DNA of 64,000 nucleotides from Diphasiastrum complanatum (GCA_029204225.1 CM055108.1:19846279-19910278), one strand, 5' to 3'. Numbered from the stretch's first letter, positions 13,501 to 25,140 are shown. A program made the numbers and translations. The notes: generated from the sequence alone by a model not told the origin.

Positions 13501-16384
13501 TATGACTGATCCTAAGAAGGTTGCTATGATCGTTGCATGGCCTTTGCCAGCTAATTTGATAGCACTCAATTCTTTTCTTGGACTGGCAATATTTTATAGA
13601 AAATATCTTAATTGTAAATTGTAAATGGGTCAGCAGATATGACCAAGATACTCTATTTTCTTCTAAATAATTCACATCTTTTACTATTGGCAAATAAAGT
13701 GTTCTCCCTGACTCTTGAAAACGATATGTGGGTTCAACAATCGTCTCAGTTTCATCGTCTATGCCACACATCTAGAATGCTTTCTCCCATTTTTGCAACT
13801 AATTCTCAACGACATTTCTGGTCCTCATAGATACTCCTCCAATGAACTTCAGAGGTTTTAGATCCTTGATAGTAGGTAGCTTCCTCTTTCAAAACCGCAA
13901 CTCAGCTTCATGGTCCGTTGACAATGTCATTTCTACTTTCATAGCCGTACCACTGACTCTCTCAGGACCACTAACTCCTTTACCTTTGAGTTGCTCCAAA
14001 ATTAGCTTAAGAGTGGCTTCGATAGCATCCACCTTGGAACATACTGCATCTAATCTCTGTGAATCTTGACTGGTGTTGCTTGCGAATGCCATAGTAGAAG
14101 AATAGGTAGCAGAAGCAAACCAATGCACAAAAAATTATGCAAAATCAAACAGCTAAAGTTCTTGAAACAAGGCAAAAACAAGCTCTCAAAACATCAAATC
14201 ACTATACAGATAGATTAACTGGATATAATAGACCTCCTACAGCCAAGTTCTAATATATCCCCCCAAGCACCCCTTAACTCTGACACATTCTAACGTCGAC
14301 ATGGAAAACTCCATGCACAGTCGACACTTGCCACTTGGCAGTAGCATGACACATAGGCAAGCTAGTAGGTGGACTATCTGACACGTGTCACTTATACATT
14401 GGACCAAGTGTCCCAATGAGCATATGACACACGTCCTGTTGACCCGCCCGTTGGTAGGTCCCTTGTTGACCTGTCTGATAAGTGTCACTCATGCATTGGG
14501 CCAAGTGTCCCAATGAGCATATGACATGTGTCACGTTGACCGGTTAGCCCTTCCTACTTTTTAGGAGGTCAGTCCAGCAGCAGACTCTCATGGGACCCAG
14601 TATCCCCTTGGCCATCTCGAAATTAGTCACCATAATTGATATTTACATTGCAATTTAGAATTGTCTCCACAGGCCGGTGACTTACCCATTTACAATTTAC
14701 AATTTACATTGGGCAAAGGGATTCAAAGTACATTTGACAAAACCTCTAAACCCTAAACCTAGAAAAAAACTATGCGAAAAGAAATTCGTGCACATCAACC
14801 ACATGAATGCTCATGCTGAGCACCCACGCCTAAAGAAGCTTGAGAATATGGAATCACTCTCTCCCTAGCAACTCTATAGCCAATCCAAGCAACAAGAATC
14901 ACTCAAATGATGCACCATAGCCTCCAAACAAAGCAAAGTAAAAATGGCGAAAACAGTCCCACAAGGGTGTTTTGCTTGCAAATCTCCACACAATCACTTT
15001 TGCCCTCTTATATGTGCTACAATCACCTTCTATAGATCACTACCTTCACATAGAGTGTTCACACATCCTATTTGGCTCCTATTGGTCTAGTAATCTGAAA
15101 TGACAAAAAGATGTGTAATCTCTAAGCAGACTCTTATTTAAGAATGCAGCATTCAACTCCAACAATGATCGATTTCTGGAGGAAAAGTATTTTAGCTTAA
15201 AAGATGGAAAAGATTCTTCTTTTAAGCTCAGAATAGTGATAGCAGAGCATCGACCGTCAAGGTAAGATTCATTAAAGGAATTATGACAACCTTCAATGAG
15301 ACATATGATGCTTCTGAAGCAAGGTGTACGTCAACTAGTAGGATGATCATTATTACTTCACTACTGCAATAACGGGGTTGGCCATTGAGTGTTGTGAATG
15401 AGTTCATCAGTGAAATTTATCAGCTTTAAGTAACGCTGGTCCATTCTGAGTTACATAGACTGGTGTGGAAATGATTATTTAAAAATGAGCAATACTATAT
15501 CTGTCTCTGAATGTGATTCTAGATTCTTACTTGCATTTAGGCCATTAGGTGAGATACATCATATACTACAGGACCATGATTTCCAGTTAAGAACTTCATT
15601 GGAGTCTACGTGAATTTTGGAAAAGAAACTCATAGTAGCTCTAGCCTCACCATGAAACAGATTAAGAGAATTAAATCTGTATTAGCTTGATATATTCCAA
15701 ACAATAAATTCAAAGCATTCAGAAAGACCTAAGAGATTCACCTGACTCATTTGACGAAGGGATTCTTGTTGAAGAAGCTGGAGAAGATGCCAAATTCACT
15801 GCTTCAGCTGCAGAAAAAGGAAAAGCGTAAGACATTAATAGTTTACAATAACATATCTGCATCTGTGCTCGCATAACCTGTTCAAGAATGGTGACGACTT
15901 TGGTAAAATAGTATTTGGTCGAAGTAAGAGAAGTCCTTGATAAACGGCAAAAAAAACATATCCTCTGAAATGCAAGCTGCAACATCAAGCTACATGCTAT
16001 GAAACAGATTTCACAGATCTTGTAAGAGCTAGGCACCGAAACTGGAGCAGCATTATCAAAATGATGGCAAATAATGGCTCTTCTGTATTAGCTTTGATCA
16101 GATGTACAACAATCTTCAAGCACGTAGACTAATAGTCACAAGTTTTTGTTCTTTATCATCTTGTAAAACAAGGTGATCTTGTTGACGTTCCTCTTCTTAC
16201 CCGGTAACTCTCTGGGCACTTTAAGCTGCTTCTTGATTCTTTTGAACCGTCTAAGCTTGGTATTCTGATCAACTTTCCCAATATTGCCATCTTGTAAAAG
16301 CTCACCAGCCACTGCTGCTAGCAACTCAAAGAGTCCTGTTCCTTGATTGATGCTAGCTACTTCTTGAACACGTTTCTGACCACT
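4534..16384 (-). CDS. Telomere-repeat-binding protein (TRP/TRFL family, ubiquitin-like + C-terminal Myb), 7 coding exons seen, 5' end not found
   Basis: Family members bind plant telomeric repeats through a C-terminal Myb with extension and act in the nucleus. Exons on the minus strand: 16384-16201, 15807-15742, 6268-6189, 6044-5815, 5668-5105, 4948-4885 and 4680-4534 (TGA). All junction phases match. The first exon carries the TRP N-terminal block FELLAAVAGELLQDG. Exons 6268-6189 and 6044-5815 give the ubiquitin-like domain (KSFNVPELLIDLPE; KVRDENATL). Exon 5668-5105 ends with RRMRRPFSIGEVEALVFAVE, and the last two exons complete the Myb (GRWRDVKLWAFDQAKHRTY, then DKWKTLVHTARI and RRGEPVPEELLERV). 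The intron after SLK has a GC donor (AAG|GCAAGA). The intron at 15741-6269 is about 9.5 kb. The initiating exon and most of the usual N-terminal half are not recognised, so the protein may be shorter than typical or have further exons. Family confidence is high; the 15807-15742 exon rests mainly on phase agreement. Confidence 0.85.
7840..8229 (+). mobile_element. LTR fragment of a copia-like retrotransposon with primer-binding site
   Basis: A TATA-like element (TATATAAGG, 8010-8018) is followed about 200 bp later by TTGGTATCGAGC (8218-8229). The latter is close to the initiator-Met tRNA primer-binding site TGGTATCAGAGC, with one base missing. The LTR would end at CA near 8214. The 5' limit is not defined and no coding domain follows. 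The fragment lies inside the 9.5-kb intron of the telomere-binding gene. Confidence 0.5.
8548..9326. repeat. Tandem direct duplication, about 365-bp units
   Basis: The unit at 8548-8908 is repeated at 8957-9326 with few substitutions. Both begin TAGATTTCTGAAATTTTTG and both end in GAAATCAATG after a poly-A-like run. A 48-bp spacer separates them. A short deletion/insertion near the ACATTTCTACATAG segment distinguishes the copies. No product is recognised. Confidence 0.85.
9330..11229. other. Intronic sequence, nothing recognised
   Basis: AT-rich sequence between the tandem duplication and the chromovirus LTR, inside the long intron of the telomere-binding gene. A motif around GATCTTGC(T/A)(A/G)AGCT(A/G)ATAAT occurs twice near 9870 and 9980. 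No coding domain was found. Confidence 0.5.
11230..11695 (-). repeat. 3' LTR of the chromovirus
   Basis: About 466 bp, visibly homologous to 14254-14739 with scattered substitutions and indels, so the insertion is old. It contains an internal repeat, GGACCAAGTGT(C/T)CCA(A/G)TGAGC, at about 11381 and 11457. Confidence 0.85.
11700..14128 (-). pseudogene. Chromovirus gag-pol remnant
   Basis: The gag start is around 14128-13889. The RT-thumb/RNase H region (13600-13030) shows SFLGLAVFYRKYVKRYS and YAIVHALKAWRHYLYGSEF. Integrase (12905-12243) shows a zinc-finger remnant HCLKCQVNKAERI, the core MVDRLTKMAHFIP, and DGQTERANQTLEDML. A C-terminal chromodomain (about 12080-11706) shows EYLVAWHGGPLSDATWEIV. 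Frames are broken by stop codons (for example a TAG just before the chromodomain) and deletions, so it is not functional. Confidence 0.9.
13415..13606. repeat. 86-bp inverted repeat with 20-bp spacer inside the chromovirus
   Basis: The arms 13415-13500 and 13521-13606 are reverse complements with about three mismatches, separated by 13501-13520. The arm encodes the RT-thumb/RNase H junction (PLPTNLIALHSFLGLAVFYR), so one arm is a duplicated, inverted copy of pol sequence. Confidence 0.9.
14254..14739 (-). repeat. 5' LTR of the chromovirus
   Basis: About 486 bp. It is slightly longer than the 3' LTR because of an extra short segment near 14453-14480. It shares the ends TATATCCCCCC and TTGACA (plus strand) with the other copy. 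Confidence 0.85.
14880..15740. other. Intronic sequence, nothing recognised
   Basis: Remainder of the long intron between the chromovirus and the small exon at 15807-15742. No coding domain was seen on either strand. Confidence 0.5.
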
Positions 16385-16399
16385 CTATACAACAAGACA

Positions 16400-18930
16400 T
16401 GGATTATAAACAAACATAGCACACAGGTTATCAGCTACTATCGAAACAAACCCAAAGCCCGTGGTTTATTTTCTTGATCCTGGAGACCTTATTATGATTC
16501 CACCATCAACTAAATAAAGTACAAATGACAACTGTAAAATGCAAAAAGATTATAAGCATGTCTTCTACATTAATATAGAAAATGGTATCTAGTCACCGTT
16601 TTAAGGGACTGGAGGTGGCAAGAGTGCATGGAATTGGTGACAAAGATTGTCCCACATTCAGATATAGTGTTGCTGCACTGACGATCAGCCTCCATTCTTG
16701 AAATCCACCCAGCACAATAAATTGCAAGTGGCACTTCCAAGCTAGAATTGCAAAATTGTAGGGGACATGGTCCTAGATAACTCACTCAGCTCTCTTGTGT
16801 AGAAATCATATATAAGACTGGAGGTTTCAATAGAGTAGCCATACAAGATGATTGTAAGCTTAAAAGTGCTTCTGCACATCATCTTGTAGCTAAACTTGGA
16901 GATTCAAAAATGAGACCTAACTGGCCTAGGAAGATGATCACAAGGAGTGAATTAGTCCATATCTTCACAGGGAACACAATCCAGTCCATTTTCAAGATTC
17001 ACTTCTTCCAAGCCTAAGGTAAGGCCTGCATTAAACAAGCATAAAAGAACCCAATCAGATTCATCCTTTCAAAAGCATCTCACCGTTAATTATATGGATG
17101 CTTAAACCAGACAGGCTTATCTGAACATACAAATGGTTCTTTAATTACAAAAAGTTGAAGGGCGACATACATATAGCTAATTGTAGAGCGTATGATAACA
17201 AAAAAACCTTCATAATTCACTTCTAGACCAGAAGATTCTTGAATAAGGATAATCACTCTGGAAAAAACTCTTTGTAACTTCATGAAATGAAAATTTCATG
17301 CAACCCATTACGTAAATCACTAAATGACTAAAAACATGAAACATACATGTGTATACTCCTGAATAAAACTCTCGATTAGAGAAAATTCCAGCAAGTATAT
17401 GTTTTTTCTAGAAATTTTGAAAATGCAAGATATTGATGACACAAAATTTGCCATGTGATTTTACGTTGTACACATTTTCACTAGAAGCGTACTCATGACG
17501 ATCAATATGTTTAACCCAACAAGCTTGCAGGAAACTATAGATATGGCTCTTCTCTCAACGAAAAAGTCACTCTGAGACGGTCCTCCCTTAATTTGTTCTG
17601 GAATCATACGATCATACTCACATTGGCTTCCTATTACTTCAACTTAGTTCAGGTCAAAGCGGCACAACTAGCAGGCCTGCAAATGTTGATGCAGTGCACA
17701 GAAAGCGTCTTTAGAAAAATTTCGACGCATCCACATATATAGGCTCATTTTTTAACAATCAGCAATCAAAATTTCATTCTATAAGATGAAACTATAAGCT
17801 GCCAAATATAATCCATTGTTGTCTTTCAATCAATTTGTGTTGCAGTGCAGTGATTTTCCAAATGTACATTTCGATTTACAAGCTTCAAGTGTAAAGATTG
17901 AAAGTGTGCTAGTCTTGAAATTATTCCATATTATCGCAGTTTACCAGGTCACAAGACTTCAAAGTGTGAGAATTGTCACCAAAGAATGATTGGGTCCTGA
18001 ATAGATAGTAGATTTATGACCCCAAGGGATGGGAGGGGAAATTTAGTAGAAAGTACTGACATGATTAACTATCAATGAGCAGAGTCCGGCAAGATTGTCT
18101 GTAATGCACTCTTGTTTATAATCTCCAGCAAGTAGCTGTAGTGGAAGGTTAAAGAAGAAAAAGGCCCATCTGGATATTAGGACTTTTGACACACCAAAAT
18201 ATCAAATTATGTTAAACAACTTGTGGATCTGGTAATGAGGCAGTTCAGTAGGTACTCAGAAGAAAAATGCAAGAAAGATTGTACTACTTACTTGCGAATC
18301 CTTTCAGGCAAAGTTACCCTACAATGAAAGAAAATGTGACTCCTTTAAAGGAAAACGTTTTCCTCCAGATTTCTGCGGAGTTCATCATGCTCATTATGAG
18401 AATGAAAATCATTGCATATTGCAAAATATATGGAACTCCGGTCACAATAAACAACGAAATTGACAAAGCAAATTTCTCGTCAAAAACTCTACGAATCCTT
18501 TTCTTCCACTAGATTTGATCTGCAGAAGAAAATTGCATGCCTTTATGGCATCAGATACATTCCGAAAAGTTCAACAACAATAGTATTAGTATCGAAGTAG
18601 ATAGTTTGTCGTTTGACGGTTATATCTTTGTACTGAAGTCTAAATGTTTGCATCTTGCCTCTGAAGCCTAAGTTTGAACAGGTATTCTATAAAACGGAAT
18701 AGATCAGTTTCAATCTACTTCACCTATCTTTTCTGCATCACGTCAATGGATACATCTTGATTGTAGGAAAAAAGGTTCGAGTTTCTTTAACAGCCATCTG
18801 CCGGCCACCAATTGGTCTTCCAAACCGTGATTCCCGATTCCATAACGAGCCGGCACCTCTATAAGTCCACCCTTACATCAAACTCCCCCATTTGCTTATG
18901 CCGGCAAGGCTGTCACTTCACACAACTCAC
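16400..18930 (-). other. 5' region/intron of the telomere-binding gene, first coding exon not identified
   Basis: This lies between the putative leader exon and the first recognised coding exon. A short minus-strand open stretch (about 17040-16950) starts after a TGCAG acceptor and reads LGLEEVNLENGLDC before a stop, but I could not tie it to the family. The expected TRP amino terminus was not found. Confidence 0.4.
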
Positions 18931-18934
18931 ATAC

Positions 18935-19228
18935 CAAGATCCCGGCAGGGAATTCCTGAGCCAAATCCACCAAATTCCACACCCAAACGAATTGCTCCCG
19001 GAACACCAATACAGCTTCTACAAGCATCTAAAACCCCGCACACAGATCACAAACGATTCATCACAGGATCGGATGAAAGAAGAGCGCAAATGCGAGGCAG
19101 TGGCTCATTGAATTGGCAGTTAATTCACCGTTTCCGATCCTTAACAAGATCCAAACAATTACATGCTCCTAATCATCATTACTCCCTCTCAATTACTCCC
19201 ATCTTTCACCCCCCCTTCTTTCCTCCCT

Positions 19229-19272
<44 letters not shown>

Positions 19273-19300
19273 CGCTCGCTCGCTCTCTCCTTTTCTTTCT
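18935..19300 (-). other. Probable non-coding first exon (5' UTR) of the telomere-binding gene
   Basis: Read on the minus strand, a (GA)n-rich leader is followed by about 300 bp of mixed sequence that ends in CTTG|GTATGTGAG, a good plant donor site at 18935/18934. It lies directly below a promoter-like block and upstream of the minus-strand telomere-binding gene, so I infer it is that gene's leader exon. The upstream limit is approximate. Open frames on the plus strand here are antisense and low-complexity. Confidence 0.45.
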
Positions 19301-19359
19301 CTCGGCAACAGAAGAGAAGAGGAGACAGAAAACCCAAGAAAAGCCTTCGAGAAAATCTA

Positions 19360-19830
19360 AGGGCCTCAATGGGCCGCTACATTCCAGCCCTCCCCCTTAG
19401 ATGCTGGCCACGCGTCCCTTTCCACGTGTCACATATCGAGCTCTTACTACTGCATACGTCGTGTCAAGATCTGAATGCTTTATAACCATCCAACGGTGGA
19501 GCGCTCAGAGCACCGGAGTGCGGTTAAGATTCGCCACGGGGGGTTTGGGGGAGAGTAAACAGATGCTCTAAGGGAAAGAAGGGTATAATAGTGACCGGAT
19601 ATAGTCGGTCACTGGGTAAACATCTCCGTCGGACGACTGGCACGTGGATAGTTTCACCGGCTGAGCCCGTAACCCCGCTGCCCCGTGCATGGTTTGATTG
19701 AAATTACGCGTATCGAGCAGAATAACGCGACGATACCATGGCCACCGTCGGATTAAGCCACGTAAGCTCAGCGACGAATCGGACGGCTGCGAGGGTAGGA
19801 GCAGGGGGCTTTATGATTTAATAAACTGCG
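19360..19830 (-). promoter_or_regulatory. Putative promoter of the telomere-binding gene
   Basis: The interval is GC-rich relative to its surroundings and holds G-box cores CACGTG at 19423-19428 and 19641-19646. Further ACGT cores lie around 19755. A TGGGCC site-II-like element is at 19370-19375. A CT/GA-rich leader sequence follows on the minus-strand side. These are typical plant promoter elements and sit about 3 kb above the first recognised coding exon. The transcription start cannot be fixed. Confidence 0.4.
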
Positions 19831-20360
19831 AAAAAAACAAATATAAAAATATTCTTTTATTAAAATAGGATAACCGCCCGATATTATTGCCAGGCAAGGA
19901 CCGAGCCTCGAGGCTCGGGCCGAAGCAAGAATCAACACATGGGATTACGACCTATATATATTTTTATATTGAATTAACAGATGGGATTATTTTAGGGGGG
20001 GGGGGGCGGGCACACATGGCTTGCTGGATTCAATTGGCAAAAAGGAGGGTGGGCTCCCTCTCTTTCATGTGACACTTTTTCATGTGAATGTATGAGCAGT
20101 TGCACATGGGCTTTGCTTAAGCCAGTGTTGTTGCTCAGTGCCAATTTTCCTTGCATGGATCTGTGATATTGTTTGCGTTGCAAAGCTATGTCCAAGCAAG
20201 CACATAAACTGTAATCTTGCACTCAACAATTTCCAATGACATCACATTTGTATAATTGTCATCTTCGACGACAAAATTGACGAGCGAATCATGTGCAGCA
20301 AATGAACTATACGATTTATTTACTCATTGTCTAGGGGTTTAGTATGTGCCTTGATGTTAT

Positions 20361-20580
20361 AATAAACATTGAACAATTCTATACTTTCAAAGATTGACAT
20401 AAAATAGACTTGGTGGAGGTCAAATAGTGTCCATCAAGGTAAGGCCTTGAGTTGTCATATTTATGATGCAAATAAACATTCAACAATTCCTTACTTCCCG
20501 AGATTGACATAAAATAGATTCGGTAGAGGTCAAGTAGTGTCCATCAAGGTAAGGCCTTGAGTTGTCATGTTTATGGTGCA
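20361..20580. repeat. 110-bp tandem duplication
   Basis: The unit starting AATAAACATT at 20361 is repeated at 20471 with modest divergence. Both copies contain GTGTCCATCAAGGTAAGGCC and end in GTTGTCAT(A/G)TTTATG. Non-coding. Confidence 0.85.
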
Positions 20581-20951
20581 AGTAAAGTAATGGTTTTTAA
20601 AGCAGTATTTGGCATCAAGTTTTCATACATTAAAGAATCACGAGCCTATAAGAAAATTTGTGTTTAAAACAAAGTGACATAAAATATCATGAGAATCTTT
20701 TCCCTATGCATGTGCTCTCAAGAAGCATTTTATATGGAAAAAGAAAAAACAAACATTGCAATAAAAAAGAATCAAAACAAGGAGAAAGAACTCATTATAA
20801 TTCTCAGCCTCACCTAGGAGCAACACTTTAGCTTATGAAAAGAATCATACCGACATCGGGACAAGGCTAACAAATCAAACTTACCTTGTTAACTTGTATA
20901 CAACTTAGAACAATATATTAGTTTGTCTAACATAGACACATATACATGGTT

Positions 20952-21081
20952 GGGATAGCGTATACCGCACCCTCAGAGGGTGGTGTGGCAGCCATCCACT
21001 GGTGGTGGGATGGTCGTACCACCCATCCCATCACTGGATGGCTTTCACACCCTCACGTGAAGGTGCGGAATACACTGGGCC
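20952..21081. mobile_element. 130-bp hairpin MITE with perfect 9-bp target duplication (MULE-type)
   Basis: TACATGGTT occurs at 20943-20951 and again at 21082-21090, directly flanking the element. The ends are inverted repeats: left GGGATAGCGTATACCGCACC against right, reversed, GGCCCAGTGTATTCCGCACC. Internal sequence also pairs (GCCATCCA near both sides), making a near-complete foldback. A 9-bp duplication is characteristic of Mutator-like elements. Confidence 0.85.
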
Positions 21082-21099
21082 TACATGGTTAGCTTATGC

Positions 21100-21750
21100 A
21101 ATTGTTAGAATGTGCATGGTGATCACCAAATTTTCAAAGTGACCTTGGCACACCACGCAAGGCCATACACTCAAGTGTGTGTCATGTACTAAAACACAAT
21201 CAAGTTATGTCTTACTAACATGAATTCCTAAAATTATGAATCTAAAATAATTTGGACAGTCTATAATCTTTCTTATGGTTGATGGAAGGCTTCATGCATG
21301 TAAAAGAACTAACTCCAAAAATGTAAAAAGGGTGTTGTCTTCCAATCAAATATCACACGTTATTGTTATTGCTATTGGTGGACCGTCTCATTATTGTCCA
21401 TCTAATCCTTTCATATAATATCATCTCTCGTACTAGTGATTGTAAAAGTATTTATAGTGTCAATTGTATTGATGTATTGACAAACTTCTTCTTTCCTAGA
21501 ACTAAATTTTTTTTGTAACTAGAAAACATCTATTATTTTGTAAAGGTGTGATAGTGCTCCATTGGGCATGTCAATAGATGGAGATACAATATTATGGCCA
21601 TTTTGATTTGGTCATATTGTTAACACTGTGCTTGGAAGTTTATTGAGAAAAAACCAATAATGTCAACATCTTATGATGAATTACACCCCTTTGGTTGTCT
21701 AATTGCCATAATTAGTGAAAGAAACTTAATTAAGTTTTATCCAAGTCAAG
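21100..21750. other. Nothing recognised
   Basis: AT-rich intergenic sequence between the hairpin MITE and an (AT)n tract. No coding or repeat structure was seen. Confidence 0.5.
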
Positions 21751-21751
21751 T

Positions 21752-21816
<65 letters not shown>

Positions 21817-21992
21817 CCCACAAATGGCAGGTGTGTGTGTGTATGTGCGCGCGCGCGTGTGGATTTGTGTGTATGTCTATATAGGTATAGGTGTATGTGT
21901 ATGTTTATGGTTATGTATATATGTATGTATATGTATATGTGTATGTATACGTGTATGTGTGCGTGTATGAGAGAGAGAGAGAGAGAGAGAGG
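21751..21992. repeat. Microsatellite cluster (AT)n, (TG)n/(CG)n, (GA)n
   Basis: (AT)n at 21751-21815, alternating TG/CG and GTAT steps at 21826-21966, then (GA)n at about 21969-21990. Open frames here are repeat translations. Confidence 0.95.
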
Positions 21993-21999
21993 GAGAATT

Positions 22000-23680
22000 T
22001 CTGGCCCATTTGTGGGGCCTGGTGGTCCATTTGTGTGTATGCTTTTAGTATTTTTGTGTGCGTTGTCTGTTTTGATATCAACGATGGCCTTGTCGAAGGT
22101 CGTGGCAAGACCTTTTACCAGTAGGGCCCGGGTAGTTTGGAACGATCTTGGTAAGGAACATAGCAGGTAACTGAGCTACTTCTCTTGTGAGACTGCATGC
22201 TTTGTTCCAGCATTGTGTAATGACAGAACTCCCTTACTAGGAACTAGATACTGCTAGCAATAAGTCATTGGTATGATAATATGCCTATGCTACTGCAAGA
22301 CTGCATTCATCGACCTCTCTCTCCCATGTTTCTCTTTTCACAATGTACATCTATCCAATAGAACCTGAAAGCTGATCCACATCCATTCCCCATGCTCCAA
22401 GCACAAGAGTCTACCAAGGACTCAATGAATGAATGTATGCAAATCTCACCATAGGCTATATATGAGTAGCTCGCCCATCTCCCAGAGATACTGATGATGA
22501 TTTGCCTCTCCTACATCCCATGTAGGCTCAACTTTCCATGCTTGACATTGCCAACTCAGATTTGACCAGTATATAGGCCTCCCACCAAGGAGCCTATCTC
22601 ACCAACACATCCATCATGTCAATCCAAACCAAAGCAAACACAAACTAGATCCACTATCATGATGAACAACTCACCCACGATCCATAGCATATCAGGTAGG
22701 ATAGCTCCAGAACCTTGTACCCTGTACCATCTGATTACTAAGCATCCATTACCCACTGATAGCTTCCCAAGAATCGGTGCACCTGTAGTGCAACTAGACT
22801 CCAACTGGATCTAACCAAAAGCTGCATCTTGCTTATTAAATAATGATGGATAACAACAACATGTGACGCCAACCTAGAGACTATTGTGCATATAACCATG
22901 CAGCTCACTTGATCACTCGCCAAAGTATCAGCTGTCACTCCCTGAGCAACCATCTCCATCCCTGTCCGCTCACAACCATGGGCATGCTGGATCCACATCA
23001 CCCCATAATGCACTCCATGCCCTCAGGATATGTACCACCCCAGGTACACTCCACGCCACCTACCTCCAAATAGGCTTGACCCGTCGTCCCTAGGTCACCA
23101 CATGATGCACCAGCTGAAGATTATCATCCATACATCAAATGACATATCATACTTGAGCAACTGTAGCATCTCCCTGAGTGCCATCCCAATGTCTTTAGTC
23201 CATGGTTTAGTTGTAGTGTTGTTTGAATACTCAAATCTAGAAGGATCCAATCTGCGAGCGGAAAAGGGTCTGAGTGTTCAAAATACTTCTAAACAACCCT
23301 CTTAATCCCGATTTATGCCAAAACAATGATTAAAAATCTATTAACTAAGGCATTGAATAAAGAGAGACTGATAGCATCAAGAAAGTCAAAACATGGAGAC
23401 AAAGCATGCTTACTCTGAAATGCAAATACTATGGCTATGAATTATTTGCTGCTCGGATCAACAGACAACAACTAAAAGCAAATGCAATGACTACGTACTA
23501 TTTGTTGTTCGGATCAAAAGAAAAAAATCAAAACCAAATGAAATGACTATGTACCAAATGAAATCAAAATTTGTCCAAATGGACTGAAGTGATGGAATGT
23601 CTGAGCATCCTTTAAAACAATACATCGCTCTTTTGTTTTTTTCTTGTTCTTGTTTTTTTTTAATGGAAACCATTGTCCAA
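22000..23680. other. Unassigned intergenic sequence
   Basis: Several short open frames (for example 22738-23013 minus) are present, but none shows a domain I recognise. It may be degraded transposon sequence. Confidence 0.4.
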
Positions 23681-24000
23681 AAACCCATAGGTTCGCTGCA
23701 AAATATACGCCTCCAACATCCCTGATTCCGACTCTGATTTTGATTTCGTTTTTGGTTTAGCTTTAGAGAGTGGCATGATTGCACCATTATTTTGCTTCTG
23801 CTTTGCTTCCCCCTTCTTCTTGTCTCTGAGTTTGCAAGAAGACGCACTAAAGGAACAAAAACCTCAACACAAAAACAGAAGAGGTGTGGCAGATGCTCCC
23901 CATGTCCCTGAGGGAATTAGATCATCTTCGCTGCACCATCCCCCCTGCGCATGCATGTCACAACTGAGAGTCCAAACCCTTTCACCGATCATCTGAGTCT
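23640..24000 (-). other. Weak coding-like stretch, Lys/Ser-rich
   Basis: The minus strand downstream of a (TC)n tract contains a frame with ATG near 23994 (MIGERVWTLSCDMHAQ), a TGA, and then a Lys-rich same-frame run (SKAKPKTKSKSESESG) ending near 23655. It could be a small unrecognised exon pair or chance. No family match. Confidence 0.2.
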
Positions 24001-24017
24001 CCTGCTCCTGCTCTTGG

Positions 24018-24230
<213 letters not shown>

Positions 24231-24448
24231 AAACAAGCAGGCGGGAAGATCCTGTTTGAATTTTGAATTAGGATGGGGACTAATGTGCATGCATGGGCCA
24301 AGATGCATACATCCTCCTCCCCATGCATGCATCTAAGAATTTTAGTTAATTTTTTTGAAAAAGTAGATGGTAGAAGGATGCACCCATGCAACCATACATG
24401 CATCCTCCTATCCCATGCATAGGCACAAATGCGACACACAAATATCTT

Positions 24449-24516
24449 CACACACACACACACATACACACACACACACGTGTGTGTGTATACACACACA
24501 AACACACACACACACA

Positions 24517-24586
<70 letters not shown>
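24449..24586. repeat. (CA)n/(TG)n inverted microsatellite
   Basis: (CA)n passes through CACGTGTG and TGTATACACA junctions into (TG)n. This gives an imperfect palindrome of alternating purine-pyrimidine sequence. Confidence 0.95.
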
Positions 24587-24587
<1 letters not shown>

Positions 24588-24992
24588 AAACTATCTCCTT
24601 CCATTGATCATTTACATCATTTACACTCCATCATCTCAACTTACATAGGTGATTAGATTAAGCTTTTGGATCACAAAGTACACTAAATGATAAATCTTTC
24701 CATTGGATTAGATCTTCTTCAGATCCAAATATTTTGTAGACATTCATGATGTATTTTCATACGCACAGTCCTATAATCATTTGGAATTTTGAGAAGTCAT
24801 CAACTTTGAAATGTCTAAGAAATCTCTTAAGAATAGCATGTCTTGAGCATAATTAAAAGGCAAAAACATCAAGCTTTGCATTTTGTCGAGGCTTGTATAC
24901 AAAGGTTCAATCCGACACCTTTTGCATAGTCAATGTCAATATGTAAAGTCATTCATTATGTAATGCAATGCAAAACAAGAATTACCTCAATG

Positions 24993-25140
<148 letters not shown>

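Larger units (their letters stand above)
11230..14739 (-). mobile_element. Internally deleted Ty3/gypsy chromovirus
   Basis: Flanking LTR copies are at 11230-11695 (3' LTR) and 14254-14739 (5' LTR). Internal order on the minus strand is gag-like, RT thumb/RNase H, integrase, chromodomain. This matches a chromovirus. A polypurine tract (GGAGGGAAGGGA on the minus strand) abuts the 3' LTR, which starts TGTCA. Most of the protease and RT catalytic core is missing, so the element is only 3.5 kb. No target-site duplication is evident. It sits in an intron of the telomere-binding gene, in the same orientation as that gene. Confidence 0.9.

Noticed and set aside
18892-19485. 197-codon plus-strand frame
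   Set aside because: Antisense to the probable leader exon and promoter of the telomere-binding gene; includes a (CT)n run and matches no family.
22738-23013. Minus-strand frame of 91 codons
   Set aside because: No family resemblance and no splice context; could be chance.
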